Assembly (NCBI GenBank): GCA_021044545.1
Contig: CP087990.1
Coordinates: forward strand, 1,984,001 to 2,048,000
Direction: 5' to 3'
Source of the DNA: Comamonadaceae bacterium M7527
Lineage (GTDB): Bacteria > Pseudomonadota > Gammaproteobacteria > Burkholderiales > Burkholderiaceae_C
DNA length: 64,000 nucleotides
Both the position numbers and the translations under genes were made by a program. Positions 40,678-49,394 of the stretch are shown here, in pieces. The notes under the pieces were generated by a model, which searched no databases, was not told where the DNA came from, and saw nothing but the letters and a program-made list of their open reading frames with translations. The stretch's first letter is position 1. Each line of letters starts with the position of its first letter.

Positions 40678-40701
40678 AACCGGCTTTTGCCGGTTTTTTT
40701 T
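40678..40701 (+). terminator. Strong intrinsic terminator after the TPR-like gene
   Basis: AACCGGC, a TTTT loop and GCCGGTT are followed by eight T. This is a textbook Rho-independent terminator 25 bases past the stop. Confidence 0.92.
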
Positions 40702-40890
40702 CGTCTGCACCGCTTGGCATTGGGGTTGATATTGCCGCCCAGCGGCAAAGTGTCTCCATCGGGCAATTTATTGCCGCTTTTCCGTCACTCGCAATCAGGA
40801 AATTTAAAAAACCAAGCTTTTTCAAGCGTTTCAAGCAGATTTTTAACCGCTGACTCAGTCGTGCTACTGCACATAGGTGTGTTGAAAAGC

Positions 40891-40906
40891 TGGCACGCAT
40901 CCTGCT
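40891..40906 (+). promoter_or_regulatory. Sigma-54 promoter of the giant flagellin
   Basis: TGGCACGCATCCTGCT matches TGGCACG-N4-TTGCT at all but one core base, with GG and GC 12 bases apart. It lies 82 bases before the ATG. Confidence 0.8.
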
Positions 40907-40987
40907 AATCGGGGGTATAGGTACTTTCTTTAGTGCCAGTTTTTAAAAAATGTGCCCAACCAACTTGAAGGGCAAGGAGTAAACATC

Positions 40988-43900
40988 ATGTCCGTGATCA
41001 ATACCAACGTTAAGTCGCTGTACACGCAAGCCGCCATGAAGACATCTGGTCGTGAGCAGGCCACTGCCATGCAGCAGCTGTCGACTGGCAAGCGTATCAA
41101 CTCTGCGAAAGACGATGCAGCGGGCATGGCCATTGCCGACCGCATGACGCAGCAGATCAGAAGCCTAAACATGGCAGTGCGCAACGCGGGCGATGCCATC
41201 TCACTGATTCAAACGGCTGAAGGCGCAACCAGCGAAATTACCGACATGTTGCAGCGCATGCGTGAATTGTCTATTCAGGCGATGAACGACACCAACACGG
41301 GTGAGCAGCGTGGGTACCTGGACTTGGAATTCCAGCAGCTCAAGCAAGAAATTGTTCGTATCTCTGAGACCACTGAGTGGAACGGTTACCCACTGCTAAA
41401 CGGCACCAACGGCGTGGCGCAGGGTGAGCAGCCTGTGTACAAAGTGCAATCCACCCCTGAGACTGTAACCGCACCCGTTGCCGCCGGCACAGACAAAGCC
41501 ATTGCCGAGCCCATAGAGCAGCAACTCATGAGCTTTACAGATGCAGATACGCAAGTCAGGCCAGTAACGTTTGGCGCATCGGCTGCGAACGGCGCAATTT
41601 CAGTCACCATGGACGACAGCGTTGCCGTCAATTTTTTGGTAACAGCGGGTGACACGGCGGCAGAGGTTGCGGCCAAAGCTGTAACAGCTTTAAACAACGA
41701 CAGTACATTCGTTGCGCTCAACCGTTTGGCGGTGGACGAGGGCGATGGTGTCGTCAATATTGTGATGTCGCGTGATGATGCGGGTATTGACAAAAACGTA
41801 ACCATTGCCCAGCTGACGACGGATGCTGCGGCAGCAAGCGTGATAACTACTGCATATGATGGCACGTCTAGTCCTATTCAACCCCAAATAGATACTTTGA
41901 CGTTTAGCGGCACAACGGGTGGTGCCGTATCTTTGACCGTGGACGGTCTTACCGGTGATACGCCAACGATACTGGTCCAGGCCGGTGATACGCCTCTGCA
42001 AATGGCAACAAAGGCCAAGGCGGCGCTAGAAGCCAATGCATCGTTTGTGTCGTTGGGCCGAACAGCTGTGATAAGTGCAAGTGGTGAGCTTGAAATAAAC
42101 TACGCTGCAACCGATGGTTCAGTCACTGCTGCTGCTGCCGCTGCGACCACCTCGGCCGGCACCATCACGTTGGGCACAGCAACTGGCGGCGGCAACATTA
42201 CAGTAGGCGGCGTTACAGTGGCCGTTACTGCCGGCGACACCAAAGAGACCATCGCCACCAACGTGGCTGCGGCTTTGTCTGCCAGCACATTCGTGACGGC
42301 CAATGCAGGGCGCTTGGTTACAGACAACGGTGACGGCACTGTCAACGTGACTTACAACCGCATAGACGCGGACATTGCCGATACATCGTTTGTTGATACA
42401 GGCACAACAGGTACAACCGCAACAGTGGCTACCCAGTCTGTTGTAAGCACGACCAGTGCGTTTGCCAACGCTGGCGCTTTCGAAAAGGCCGGTGAATTAG
42501 AGTTTGCAGTGGTACCGGAGACGTCTGAAGTGCAAACAATTGCCTTCGGCCCGGCTGCAGCAACTGGCACTATTACAGTAGGCGGCGTAGCCGTTACCAC
42601 GATTGTTGCCGACGACACTGCAGAGCAGGTTGCCTCAAAGGTTGCTGCAGCACTGACTGGTGACCCGTCGTTTGCCGCTGCTTCTGGACGGACTATTACA
42701 AACAATGTAGATGGCAGCCTCACCATCAACTACGCCGCAGCAGATGGCGATGTTGACCTTATCAGTTTTGCTGACACGGGTTCAACTGGCTCAACGGCGT
42801 CACGATTTACAACAACCAACTACGGCAGCGTCACCGCAACCTACGACGTAGACGATGGCGATACAGTGACCTTGTCTGGGTCAGTCAATGCCGCCAACGG
42901 CACGGTGACGTTTGCGCATACCGACGTGGCACAGGTTGACACCTTTACCCTGGGTGGAACCACGCGTGCCGGCGACATATTGAACTTGACGGTTGGCAAC
43001 TTTTCTTACAGCTACACCACAGCAAGTACAACGCAGGCCGACGAGGCTGATGCCTTTGTAGCCGGTATCAATGCCGACACCAACCTCAAAAACGTAGTGA
43101 CAGCAGCTGTCACACGAGACGGCACCATTACCCTTACTGCCAAGACGCCAGGCACACCGTTTTCTGCGCACGCGACGGTGACACGTGTACCAGCGGCTGG
43201 TACGGCAACCATTTCATCAGAGACCACCACCGCCAACGTGACAGCAGGCAACAACAGTTTGGTTATTTCTGATGACCTCACTGTCACCATGCTGGGCGCC
43301 GATGGTTTTAGCGAAGACATCAATTTGCGCGCACCTGCGGTAACACTGTCGGTTGCACGCAGCTACCCTAGCCTACCGCTGTTGAGCGCATCTGATCTCA
43401 TCATCAATGACATCACGGTAGGCCCATCTTTGGCTGAGGACGATACCTTATCGGTCTCTAACAACGCTGGTGGTGCGCTTGCAAAAGCGGCAGCCATTAA
43501 TCGGGTGTCAGAGCTGACAGGTGTTCAAGCGGTGGTTAGCGAGGCTGTATTGACAGGTACCGCTATGGCTGCTGGCGAAGCTGTAACAGGCACGCTGACA
43601 ATCAATGGCTATACCTCGCCTGTCATTACAACAACACTCAATGACACACGCCAATCACGCGCTACTGTGGTAGAAGCCATTAACCGCATGACAGCGCGCA
43701 CAGGCGTGGTGGCAACAGACACTGGCAGTGACCAAAAAGGCATACGACTGGAGGCCGCAGATGGCCGAAATATTGAGGTGTTCTTCAATACGGCCGCCGA
43801 AAACGCGACGTTTGCCAGCCGTACAGGCCTGCGTGAAGGCTTAACAACAGGCTCTATTGCTTTAGAGTCAAAGGTAGAAGCCCCCGTTGTATTGACCTCA

Positions 43901-45772
43901 ACAGGAGATATTACCAACGTAGGATTTGTTGCCGGCGACTATTCAGCCAATAAAACCACGGTGGCAAACAGCGACCGTGCTGTGGCTTTGCCGCCAACTG
44001 CGCAAATTACGTCCGTGGATGTGGACGGCACTATAGCTGTTGGAGACGAGTTCAGCATTACGCTAAACGGTAGAACAAAAACCTTTGTTGCTACAGACAC
44101 CAGCCCTAAAACGGTCATCGATACACTCATCGCGGCCATTGCCAGTGACAGTGCCATGTCGGCAGCGGTGTCTGTGGGTAAGGGCCTGAATGAATCACAA
44201 ATTCTATTCACGTCTACTATCCCAGGCATAGAGTTCACGGCAACGGCCAGCACAACAGCTGAGAGTGGCTACATTGATGTGGCCGAGGTTCAGGCGAATG
44301 CAGACGCCAGCAATGTGAAACTCAATACGGGCGACCTGGTGCTAAACGGCATTCCTGTGCCAGGCTCCACAGCTTCCAGCGATACGCGCTCACCAAGCGG
44401 TGTGTTGAGTGGTCAAACCGACTCCAGCGCCATTGCCATCGCAGCCGCTATCAACAGCATTGCGGACAAAACAGGGGTGTCAGCGGATATCAAGCCCGCG
44501 AGCATCGTTGGCACCACCACCACCACCGGCTCGCCCAGCGTGTTCCCGGAAACAGGTATCCAGTCGCTGTACATCAACGGCATCGAGGTTGAAGTCACTC
44601 TGACCGAGGACGAGCCAGCTGATACGCGTCGCGAGAACGTGTTGGCTGCAATTAACCGCAAGCTGGATAGCCATGGCGTTAGTGCCAGTAACAACGGAAA
44701 CGGCTTGACCCTGACATCCAGTGATGGCCGCAACGTATCGGTTTGGTTTGACAGCTCAATTGCTGGTTTAAGCCCCGCTAGTTTTGGTTTAAGTGCAGGC
44801 GATGAGGTGGCGCAGTCCAGCACCATTACCGTGGGCAATGCCATTACGGACGACGCAACAGTCAGCTTTGAAATCAATGGCGTTTCGCTGACAACCGCAA
44901 CGATTGCGCAGCCAGCGACATCGTCAGATATTGCGGCAGCCATCAAGGTGGCGGTTGAAACGGGCATGAACAACGGTTCACTGACCAATATGTCCGTGAG
45001 CGTTTTGAACAGCGTTGTCACCGTCTCATCGACAGTGCCCGGCTCTGGCTTCACCATCATGGGTGCAGATAGCAGCACCGGAGCGGTGGAGTTGGCAATC
45101 GCAACGCCAACGCCAAATAGTCTGGGAAGCTCGGCCGTAACAGGCATTTGGGGTGGCAACGCAGATTCGGATTCAGCGCTAACGCTTTACAGCAGTGTTG
45201 AGCTAACCAGCGAGCAGGAGTTTACGGTGGCAGCGGGTACCAATGGTTACTCAAATCCCACCCACTGGAAAAACCTTGGCTTTACGGAGGGCAGTTTTGG
45301 CGGGGACTCAAGTGTTGACATGTCGCCACCCAGGGTAGGACGCATGACATTCCAGGTGGGGGCCACATCCAACCAGGTCATAAATGTCGACTTTGCAGAC
45401 TTTGGTAAAGGCGGTCCGATTACCAGCGGCATCACTGGCGATGTCGATTTGTGGGACTCAGAACAGCGTGTCAACCGCATCGATAGCCGCGAGGCCGCCG
45501 GAGCCGTGCTCAACAAGCTGGACGACGTGCTGGACAAAGTCAACGGCACAAGGGCCACCATGGGTGCGGTGATGAACCGCCTAGAGCACGTGATTGACAA
45601 CCTCATGAACGTGTCTGTCAACACCGAGGCATCACGCAGCCAAATTGAAGATGCGGACTACGCTGCAGCCTCAACAGAGTTGGCGCGTACGCAAATCATG
45701 CAGCAGGCTGCTACGGCGGTGTTGGCGCAGGCCAACGCCGATCAGCAAAACGTGTTGAAGTTGTTGCAGTAA
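40988..45772 (+). CDS. Giant flagellin (1594 residues)
   Basis: This filament protein has canonical ends: N-terminal SVINTNVKSLYTQAAMKTSG, STGKRINSAKDDAAGMAIADRM and DMLQRMRELSIQAMND, and C-terminal ASRSQIEDADYAAASTELARTQIMQQAATAVL to NVLKLLQ. Most flagellins are 270-600 residues. The added roughly 1300 residues form the surface-exposed middle. They include about four copies of the module shared with FlgE and FliD (41558-42830) and, further on, several flagellin-IN-like units (INGIEVEV, INRKLDSHGVSAS, TLTSSDGRNVSVWFD and relatives, about 43380-44800). Almost no Cys is present. The ATG at 40988 has AAGGAG upstream and an excellent sigma-54 promoter, whereas flagellin 1 has a FliA-type one. Giant flagellins are known in some marine gammaproteobacteria. 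Confidence 0.93.
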   Translation: MSVINTNVKSLYTQAAMKTSGREQATAMQQLSTGKRINSAKDDAAGMAIADRMTQQIRSLNMAVRNAGDAISLIQTAEGATSEITDMLQRMRELSIQAMNDTNTGEQRGYLDLEFQQLKQEIVRISETTEWNGYPLLNGTNGVAQGEQPVYKVQSTPETVTAPVAAGTDKAIAEPIEQQLMSFTDADTQVRPVTFGASAANGAISVTMDDSVAVNFLVTAGDTAAEVAAKAVTALNNDSTFVALNRLAVDEGDGVVNIVMSRDDAGIDKNVTIAQLTTDAAAASVITTAYDGTSSPIQPQIDTLTFSGTTGGAVSLTVDGLTGDTPTILVQAGDTPLQMATKAKAALEANASFVSLGRTAVISASGELEINYAATDGSVTAAAAAATTSAGTITLGTATGGGNITVGGVTVAVTAGDTKETIATNVAAALSASTFVTANAGRLVTDNGDGTVNVTYNRIDADIADTSFVDTGTTGTTATVATQSVVSTTSAFANAGAFEKAGELEFAVVPETSEVQTIAFGPAAATGTITVGGVAVTTIVADDTAEQVASKVAAALTGDPSFAAASGRTITNNVDGSLTINYAAADGDVDLISFADTGSTGSTASRFTTTNYGSVTATYDVDDGDTVTLSGSVNAANGTVTFAHTDVAQVDTFTLGGTTRAGDILNLTVGNFSYSYTTASTTQADEADAFVAGINADTNLKNVVTAAVTRDGTITLTAKTPGTPFSAHATVTRVPAAGTATISSETTTANVTAGNNSLVISDDLTVTMLGADGFSEDINLRAPAVTLSVARSYPSLPLLSASDLIINDITVGPSLAEDDTLSVSNNAGGALAKAAAINRVSELTGVQAVVSEAVLTGTAMAAGEAVTGTLTINGYTSPVITTTLNDTRQSRATVVEAINRMTARTGVVATDTGSDQKGIRLEAADGRNIEVFFNTAAENATFASRTGLREGLTTGSIALESKVEAPVVLTSTGDITNVGFVAGDYSANKTTVANSDRAVALPPTAQITSVDVDGTIAVGDEFSITLNGRTKTFVATDTSPKTVIDTLIAAIASDSAMSAAVSVGKGLNESQILFTSTIPGIEFTATASTTAESGYIDVAEVQANADASNVKLNTGDLVLNGIPVPGSTASSDTRSPSGVLSGQTDSSAIAIAAAINSIADKTGVSADIKPASIVGTTTTTGSPSVFPETGIQSLYINGIEVEVTLTEDEPADTRRENVLAAINRKLDSHGVSASNNGNGLTLTSSDGRNVSVWFDSSIAGLSPASFGLSAGDEVAQSSTITVGNAITDDATVSFEINGVSLTTATIAQPATSSDIAAAIKVAVETGMNNGSLTNMSVSVLNSVVTVSSTVPGSGFTIMGADSSTGAVELAIATPTPNSLGSSAVTGIWGGNADSDSALTLYSSVELTSEQEFTVAAGTNGYSNPTHWKNLGFTEGSFGGDSSVDMSPPRVGRMTFQVGATSNQVINVDFADFGKGGPITSGITGDVDLWDSEQRVNRIDSREAAGAVLNKLDDVLDKVNGTRATMGAVMNRLEHVIDNLMNVSVNTEASRSQIEDADYAAASTELARTQIMQQAATAVLAQANADQQNVLKLLQ
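41558..42830 (+). repeat. About four diverged copies of the shared module in the giant flagellin
   Basis: Units start near 41558, 41885, 42160 and 42529, with spacing of about 275-370 bases. Units 3 and 4 keep ITVGGV-x-V, DDT or GDT, a VA-x-x-VAAAL helix, a GR-x-[IV]-T-[DN]-N-x-DG turn and F-x-DTG-[ST]-TG, very close to the flgE copies. Units 1 and 2 are more diverged. This is reading by eye, so boundaries are approximate. Confidence 0.75.
43380..44800 (+). repeat. Flagellin-IN-like repeated units in the giant flagellin
   Basis: At least four units share the order Leu-x-Ile-Asn-[GD]-x-x-V/T, a run of Asp/Ser/Thr, an alpha-helix ending AINR or AINS, then a T-GV-[SV]-A turn. Examples are near 43390 (LIINDITV), 43600 (LTINGYTS), 44340 (LVLNGIPV) and 44570 (LYINGIEV). 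This is the pattern of the flagellin hook IN motif, which decorates the filament surface. Confidence 0.6.
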
Positions 45773-45799
45773 GCTGCTAGGCAGTAAGAAAGAGACAAG

Positions 45800-45827
45800 A
45801 AGCTAGGCCTGCGAGGGCCTGGCGCTT
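45800..45827. terminator. Weak hairpin between the giant flagellin and a convergent small gene
   Basis: AGGCC/GGCCT flanked by AAGC and GCTT can pair on either strand. On the minus strand it is followed by a T-rich stretch, so it may end transcription from either side. Confidence 0.35.
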
Positions 45828-45846
45828 GGCAGTCTGTCCCAGTGGC

Positions 45847-46023
45847 TTAGTTCTCTTCTTTGGGCGCACCATCGCGGCAAATTGCGAACACAAAATGCTG
45901 TGTTCGGTTGGCCACAATGTATTTGCGTTCTACCTGGCAGGCTTGCATGCTTGGAAACAAGTACTCGCCGACGGTGCCGCATTTGCCCATAATCATGCCG
46001 TAACAAAGTACCAGTGTTGCCAT
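45847..46023 (-). CDS. Small four-cysteine hypothetical protein (58 residues)
   Basis: A minus-strand frame from ATG (46021-46023) to TAA (45847-45849) encodes 58 residues. They start MATLVLCYGMIMGKCG and continue with FPSMQACQVERKYIVANR and FAICRDG. The pattern of Cys7, Cys15, Cys29 and Cys49 with a helix-like QACQVERKYI looks like a small folded periplasmic or cytoplasmic protein rather than chance. AGGCATAGAC precedes the ATG. It converges with the giant flagellin. No function is known, and it is too short for many gene finders. Confidence 0.5.
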   Translation of the reverse strand: MATLVLCYGMIMGKCGTVGEYLFPSMQACQVERKYIVANRTQHFVFAICRDGAPKEEN

Positions 46024-46170
46024 GTCTATGCCTAAAGTGAGTTGTTTTGTATTGCTAGCACGCGTTGGGGTTAGTGCCGCAGCGGGTGCATCACCACGTA
46101 ATTGTGGTTACCCTTTGAGGAATCGACCAAGGTCCTGAAAAGTTGAACCCAAGCTGTACCTAAATTTGTC

Positions 46171-46578
46171 ATGCCTGTTGCCAAACCTTCCCTGTCCAAG
46201 AAAAAGCCCTGCCTTGTGTGCATGCGCATACGCAAGTTTTTGTATGTGGCCGCCATTATCTTGGCGGTCATGTGGCTAAAGCCTGAGTGGCGCTTGCCTC
46301 CGGGGTACAACTACTCCGCTATTCTGGGCGACTTGTTTGTAGCGGCTTTTGTCATTGTGTTTGCCTACAAGTGGTGGGAACACAAGCGCGACATCAAGGC
46401 AAACGGCGACACGCAGGAAGAGCGCTTTGAAAAGCTGCGCGAGCGTACCAACAAAATAGTGGCCGAGCTTGATGAAAGCGCTGATTCGGCTGCGCCAACA
46501 AGCCCTGCAAAGCCCCCAGAAGCCCAAGCCGGTTCGGCCAACGTTGCCCATTCCGGTGAGCGCAGCAACAATGCCTGA
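46171..46578 (+). CDS. Small membrane hypothetical protein
   Basis: The 135-residue product has a basic N-terminus with a CxxC pair (Cys14, Cys17). Two hydrophobic helices lie at about 24-36 and 50-66, and the C-terminal tail is charged, then Ala/Pro/Ser-rich. It is predicted to be an inner-membrane protein with a cytoplasmic tail. No family is recognised. Its stop overlaps the start of the next small gene, so the two are probably co-translated. Confidence 0.55.
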   Translation: MPVAKPSLSKKKPCLVCMRIRKFLYVAAIILAVMWLKPEWRLPPGYNYSAILGDLFVAAFVIVFAYKWWEHKRDIKANGDTQEERFEKLRERTNKIVAELDESADSAAPTSPAKPPEAQAGSANVAHSGERSNNA

Positions 46579-46801
46579 ATCGTCTACCACGTCCTCTATC
46601 AAAGGGCCTAATTGCTGGCAGTGCCAACACTTTGGCATCAGCTACGACCCCAGGTTACCTTACTTGTGCCGCTTGATGGGGTTTAAAACACGTATGTTGC
46701 CCGCTATAGAGGTGCTGCGTGCCGACGGCCAGTACTGCCAAGGTTTTAGTCCAAAAGATGTACTAAAAGACCGTAAACGCATAAAGCCATTGTGGGTGTA
46801 A
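46571..46801 (+). CDS. Small conserved cysteine-containing hypothetical protein
   Basis: The 76-residue product starts at ATG 46571, which overlaps the end of the preceding membrane protein gene. It has NCWQCQHFGISYDPRLPYLC then MLPAIEVLRADGQYCQGF, with four Cys arranged as in a small zinc-binding domain. Similar small proteins occur in betaproteobacteria as uncharacterised conserved proteins. The in-frame extension upstream to 46469 overlaps the other gene and was not used. Confidence 0.6.
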   Translation: MPESSTTSSIKGPNCWQCQHFGISYDPRLPYLCRLMGFKTRMLPAIEVLRADGQYCQGFSPKDVLKDRKRIKPLWV

Positions 46802-46896
46802 GTCGTACTGGCTGGTGCGTTTTTGCGCCGACCAAGTGTGGCGTTACAGTGTGCGGTGTCGCTCGTCTTTATTACAAATCCCCTGTGCCAGTCACT

Positions 46897-47643
46897 ATGT
46901 TCAAAACCATTTTTCGCCACATGCAAACCGTCTCACTGGCAGCAGTTTGTGTGCTGTTACTGAGTGCATGGTCCGCCAGTGCTGCAGCGCAAACCACCAG
47001 CAAAGACACCAATGAAATTGGCATTGCTGCCATGCAGCGCGGCCATTACGCCACCGCCATGCGCGCATGGCTGGTACAGGCCAAGGATGGCAGCGCATTT
47101 GCTGAAAACAACATTGGGTACCTGTATGAGCATGGTTTGGGGGTAAGCCAAAGCTATGTAGAGGCCATGACGTGGTACCGCAAGGCGGCCAACAAAAATT
47201 TGGCACAAGCGCAGTTCAACATTGGTACGCTTTACTACTATGGCTACGGTGTAGAGCGGAATGCGCGCGAGGCGGTGCGCTGGTTCAGACAGGGCGCGCA
47301 GCAAGAGCTGGCCGAGGCCCAGTACATGATGGGTGTGGCCCACTTTGAGGGCCAGGGTGCCATGGCCTCTGCACCCATTGCCCTGGAGTGGTTCATCAAG
47401 GCGGCCAAGAAAAACCACGCCGGCGCTCAACTCATGGCGGCCAATGTCTACCTCAACGGGGACACCGGCGAGGTAGACGCCTACTCAGCACACGTTTGGG
47501 CCGACTTGGCCACACTGGGTGGCAACGAAGAGGCTTCACTGGTGCGCGACTACGCCTCATTCAAACTGGAGCGAGCAGACATAGCCAAAGCCACGGCCAC
47601 TGCCCAGCAGTGCTTGAGCACTGGCTTCAAGCGGTGTTTGTAA
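46897..47643 (+). CDS. Secreted Sel1/TPR-repeat protein
   Basis: The 248-residue product has an N-terminal signal peptide (basic, then hydrophobic, ending near Ser-Ala-Ala-Ala-Gln). About four Sel1-like repeats follow (for example ENNIGYLYEHGLGVSQSYVEAMTWYRKAA and FNIGTLYYYGYGVERNAREAVRWFRQGA). Such proteins act as periplasmic scaffolds. A second ATG at 46921 is possible and would also keep the signal peptide. No specific partner is evident. It precedes the regulator-fliE operon but is separated by 260 bases that hold a promoter. Confidence 0.78.
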   Translation: MFKTIFRHMQTVSLAAVCVLLLSAWSASAAAQTTSKDTNEIGIAAMQRGHYATAMRAWLVQAKDGSAFAENNIGYLYEHGLGVSQSYVEAMTWYRKAANKNLAQAQFNIGTLYYYGYGVERNAREAVRWFRQGAQQELAEAQYMMGVAHFEGQGAMASAPIALEWFIKAAKKNHAGAQLMAANVYLNGDTGEVDAYSAHVWADLATLGGNEEASLVRDYASFKLERADIAKATATAQQCLSTGFKRCL

Positions 47644-47745
47644 ACGTCATAACAAGCTTTACTAGGTATCTGTAGCAGTACCAGCCACGCACTGGGAAGG
47701 AAAAATCGCTTCTTACAGGTGTCAAGCGGCAATACATTGCCCAGC

Positions 47746-47774
47746 CTTGCCGCTGCTGTCGAGAAAGCGGCAAG
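47746..47774 (+). other. Hairpin after the Sel1-repeat gene
   Basis: CTTGCCGC/GCGGCAAG, 8 bp with a 13-base loop, lies about 100 bases after the stop. There is no clear T-run on the plus strand. It may be a 3'-end structure. Confidence 0.35.
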
Positions 47775-47854
47775 ACAAAGCCGTTGAGTTATTAGGTATT
47801 CATATTTTTGCAAATAGGCAGCGATTGTCTTAAAAACCAATACTGCTAACCTAT

Positions 47855-47870
47855 TGGCACACGGGTTGCT
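47855..47870 (+). promoter_or_regulatory. Sigma-54 promoter of the regulator-fliE operon
   Basis: TGGCACACGGGTTGCT matches TGGCAC-N5-TTGCT perfectly, with GG and GC 12 bases apart. It lies 35 bases before the GTG start of the activator gene. An inverted GGTCTC/GAGACC lies between promoter and start and may be a binding site. Confidence 0.85.
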
Positions 47871-47904
47871 AATGAGAGGTCTCTAACCCTATTGAGACCG
47901 ACCT

Positions 47905-49377
47905 GTGAACGCTAATCAACAACCTCATTTCTCTGCCGTTTGGCTGGACCCCATGCGCGCGCTGCAAGACGACGAGTGCGCCAAATTGGGCGAGTGCGGC
48001 GTGGCACCTGTCACCATCAACATTTTGGCCGACTTGCGCCAAGCGCTAACAAGTGCGCATGTGGTGGTGGTGCGTTTGCTGGACAGCTTGGAGTTGTTCA
48101 CAGAGGTCACGCAACTCATTGCCACACTGGGCTACCAAGTGCCCGTGGTGTGCCGCGTAGAGCGACGCAACTTAAGCCTCACCGTGCAAGCCATGCAACA
48201 TGGCGCTTTGCACGTGATTGCCACAGACGACTACAGTGCACAGGCGTGGAGCAACGTTACCAAAGCGCTCACAGCCAAGCAGATGGACAAAGCCACACAG
48301 GTCAAAGCGCCTAAAAGCGCGGTATTTGTTGATCCAGCCAGCCAGCACTTGTTGGCCTTGGCCCAGCGCGTGGCACAAACCGACGTAACAGCCTTGTTGG
48401 TAGGTCCAACAGGTTCAGGCAAGGAAGTGTTGGCGCGTGTGTTGCACGAGTCATCCAACCGCGCCAAGGCACCGTTTGTAGCGCTAAACTGCGCGGCCTT
48501 GCCAGAGCACCTGATTGAAGACTTGCTGTTTGGTCACGACAAAGGCGCGTTTACGGGCGCACTGAAGGAGCACAAAGGCTTGTTTGAGCAAGCGCAAGGC
48601 GGCACCATTTTCTTGGATGAAATTGGCGAAATGCCCATGGCCTTGCAAAGCAAGTTGCTGCGCGTGTTGCAGGAGCGCACACTCACACGTTTGGGAGGTC
48701 AAAACGCCATTGCACTAGACGTGCGCGTGGTGGCTGCGACCAACAAAGACCTGCGCGAAGCCATGCAGGCACGCGAGTTTCGTGAAGACTTGTACTTTCG
48801 CATCTCCACATTCCGCTTAAGCCTGTTGCCATTGGCGCAGCGCCCAGGCGACATCTTGCCCTTGGTTGCGCAAATGTTGGTTACACACGGCCAAGCCGGC
48901 ATGGCTTACAACCTGGACGAACAAGCGCAAAGCCAGTTGCTGTCTTACCCATGGCCTGGCAACGTACGTGAACTAGAAAACGTGGTGCAACGCGCCGTGG
49001 TGTTGTGTGGCAACGGCCTTATTACAGCCGCGCACTTGTTGTTTGACGACTACCAAAACGACACAACGGTAAACAGCGTGTTTGGCGCAGCCATGTCACA
49101 CACAGCCGCACAGTCTGTTGAAGCTGACACCGCACAGCTACCCACTACACCAGTAGCCACACAAGTAACAAAAGCAATACCGGTGCAAACCAGCATGCCC
49201 ATTGACTTGCAAGACGCCATGAAGCAAAGCGAGCACCAAGTTATTGCTGCCGCCTTGCAAAGCACAGACAGCCGTATGGCCGCTGCCAAGTTGTTGGGCA
49301 TTAGCCCACGCACGTTGCGCTACAAGTTGGCGCAGTTTCGTGAGCGCGGCGTGAACTTTGCCGGCGCCAGCCTGTAA
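47905..49377 (+). CDS. Sigma-54-dependent activator with degenerate receiver domain (FleR/FlrC-like)
   Basis: The 490-residue enhancer-binding protein starts with GTG. The N-terminal 120 residues look like a receiver domain, but the usual phosphorylatable Asp strand is replaced (HVVVVRLLDSLE). The AAA+ domain has Walker A GPTGSGKE at about 167-174, GAFTGA near 214 and Walker B TIFLDEIGEMP. The C-terminus has a Fis-type helix-turn-helix (DSRMAAAKLLGISPRTLRYKL). It has a perfect sigma-54 promoter and heads fliEFGHIJ, as FlrC/FleR would. No histidine kinase (FleS/FlrB) partner is in the window. It may therefore act without phosphorylation. Confidence 0.88.
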   Translation: MNANQQPHFSAVWLDPMRALQDDECAKLGECGVAPVTINILADLRQALTSAHVVVVRLLDSLELFTEVTQLIATLGYQVPVVCRVERRNLSLTVQAMQHGALHVIATDDYSAQAWSNVTKALTAKQMDKATQVKAPKSAVFVDPASQHLLALAQRVAQTDVTALLVGPTGSGKEVLARVLHESSNRAKAPFVALNCAALPEHLIEDLLFGHDKGAFTGALKEHKGLFEQAQGGTIFLDEIGEMPMALQSKLLRVLQERTLTRLGGQNAIALDVRVVAATNKDLREAMQAREFREDLYFRISTFRLSLLPLAQRPGDILPLVAQMLVTHGQAGMAYNLDEQAQSQLLSYPWPGNVRELENVVQRAVVLCGNGLITAAHLLFDDYQNDTTVNSVFGAAMSHTAAQSVEADTAQLPTTPVATQVTKAIPVQTSMPIDLQDAMKQSEHQVIAAALQSTDSRMAAAKLLGISPRTLRYKLAQFRERGVNFAGASL

Positions 49378-49394
49378 GAACGAGGACAAAAGCC

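Larger units (their letters stand above)
40654..40987 (+). other. Leader region of the giant flagellin gene
   Basis: About 330 bases holding the terminator at 40678-40701, about 190 bases of AT-richer sequence in which an activator could bind, the sigma-54 promoter at 40891-40906 and an 81-base leader with AAGGAG shortly before the ATG. A 73-codon frame here has no family features. Confidence 0.6.

Noticed and set aside
44413..45159. Antisense frame of 248 codons over the giant flagellin
   Set aside because: It is a shadow of the Thr/Ser/Ala-rich flagellin sequence without domains or start signals.
46071..46310. Minus-strand frame of 79 codons before the small membrane gene
   Set aside because: It overlaps the membrane gene on the other strand and shows no motif.
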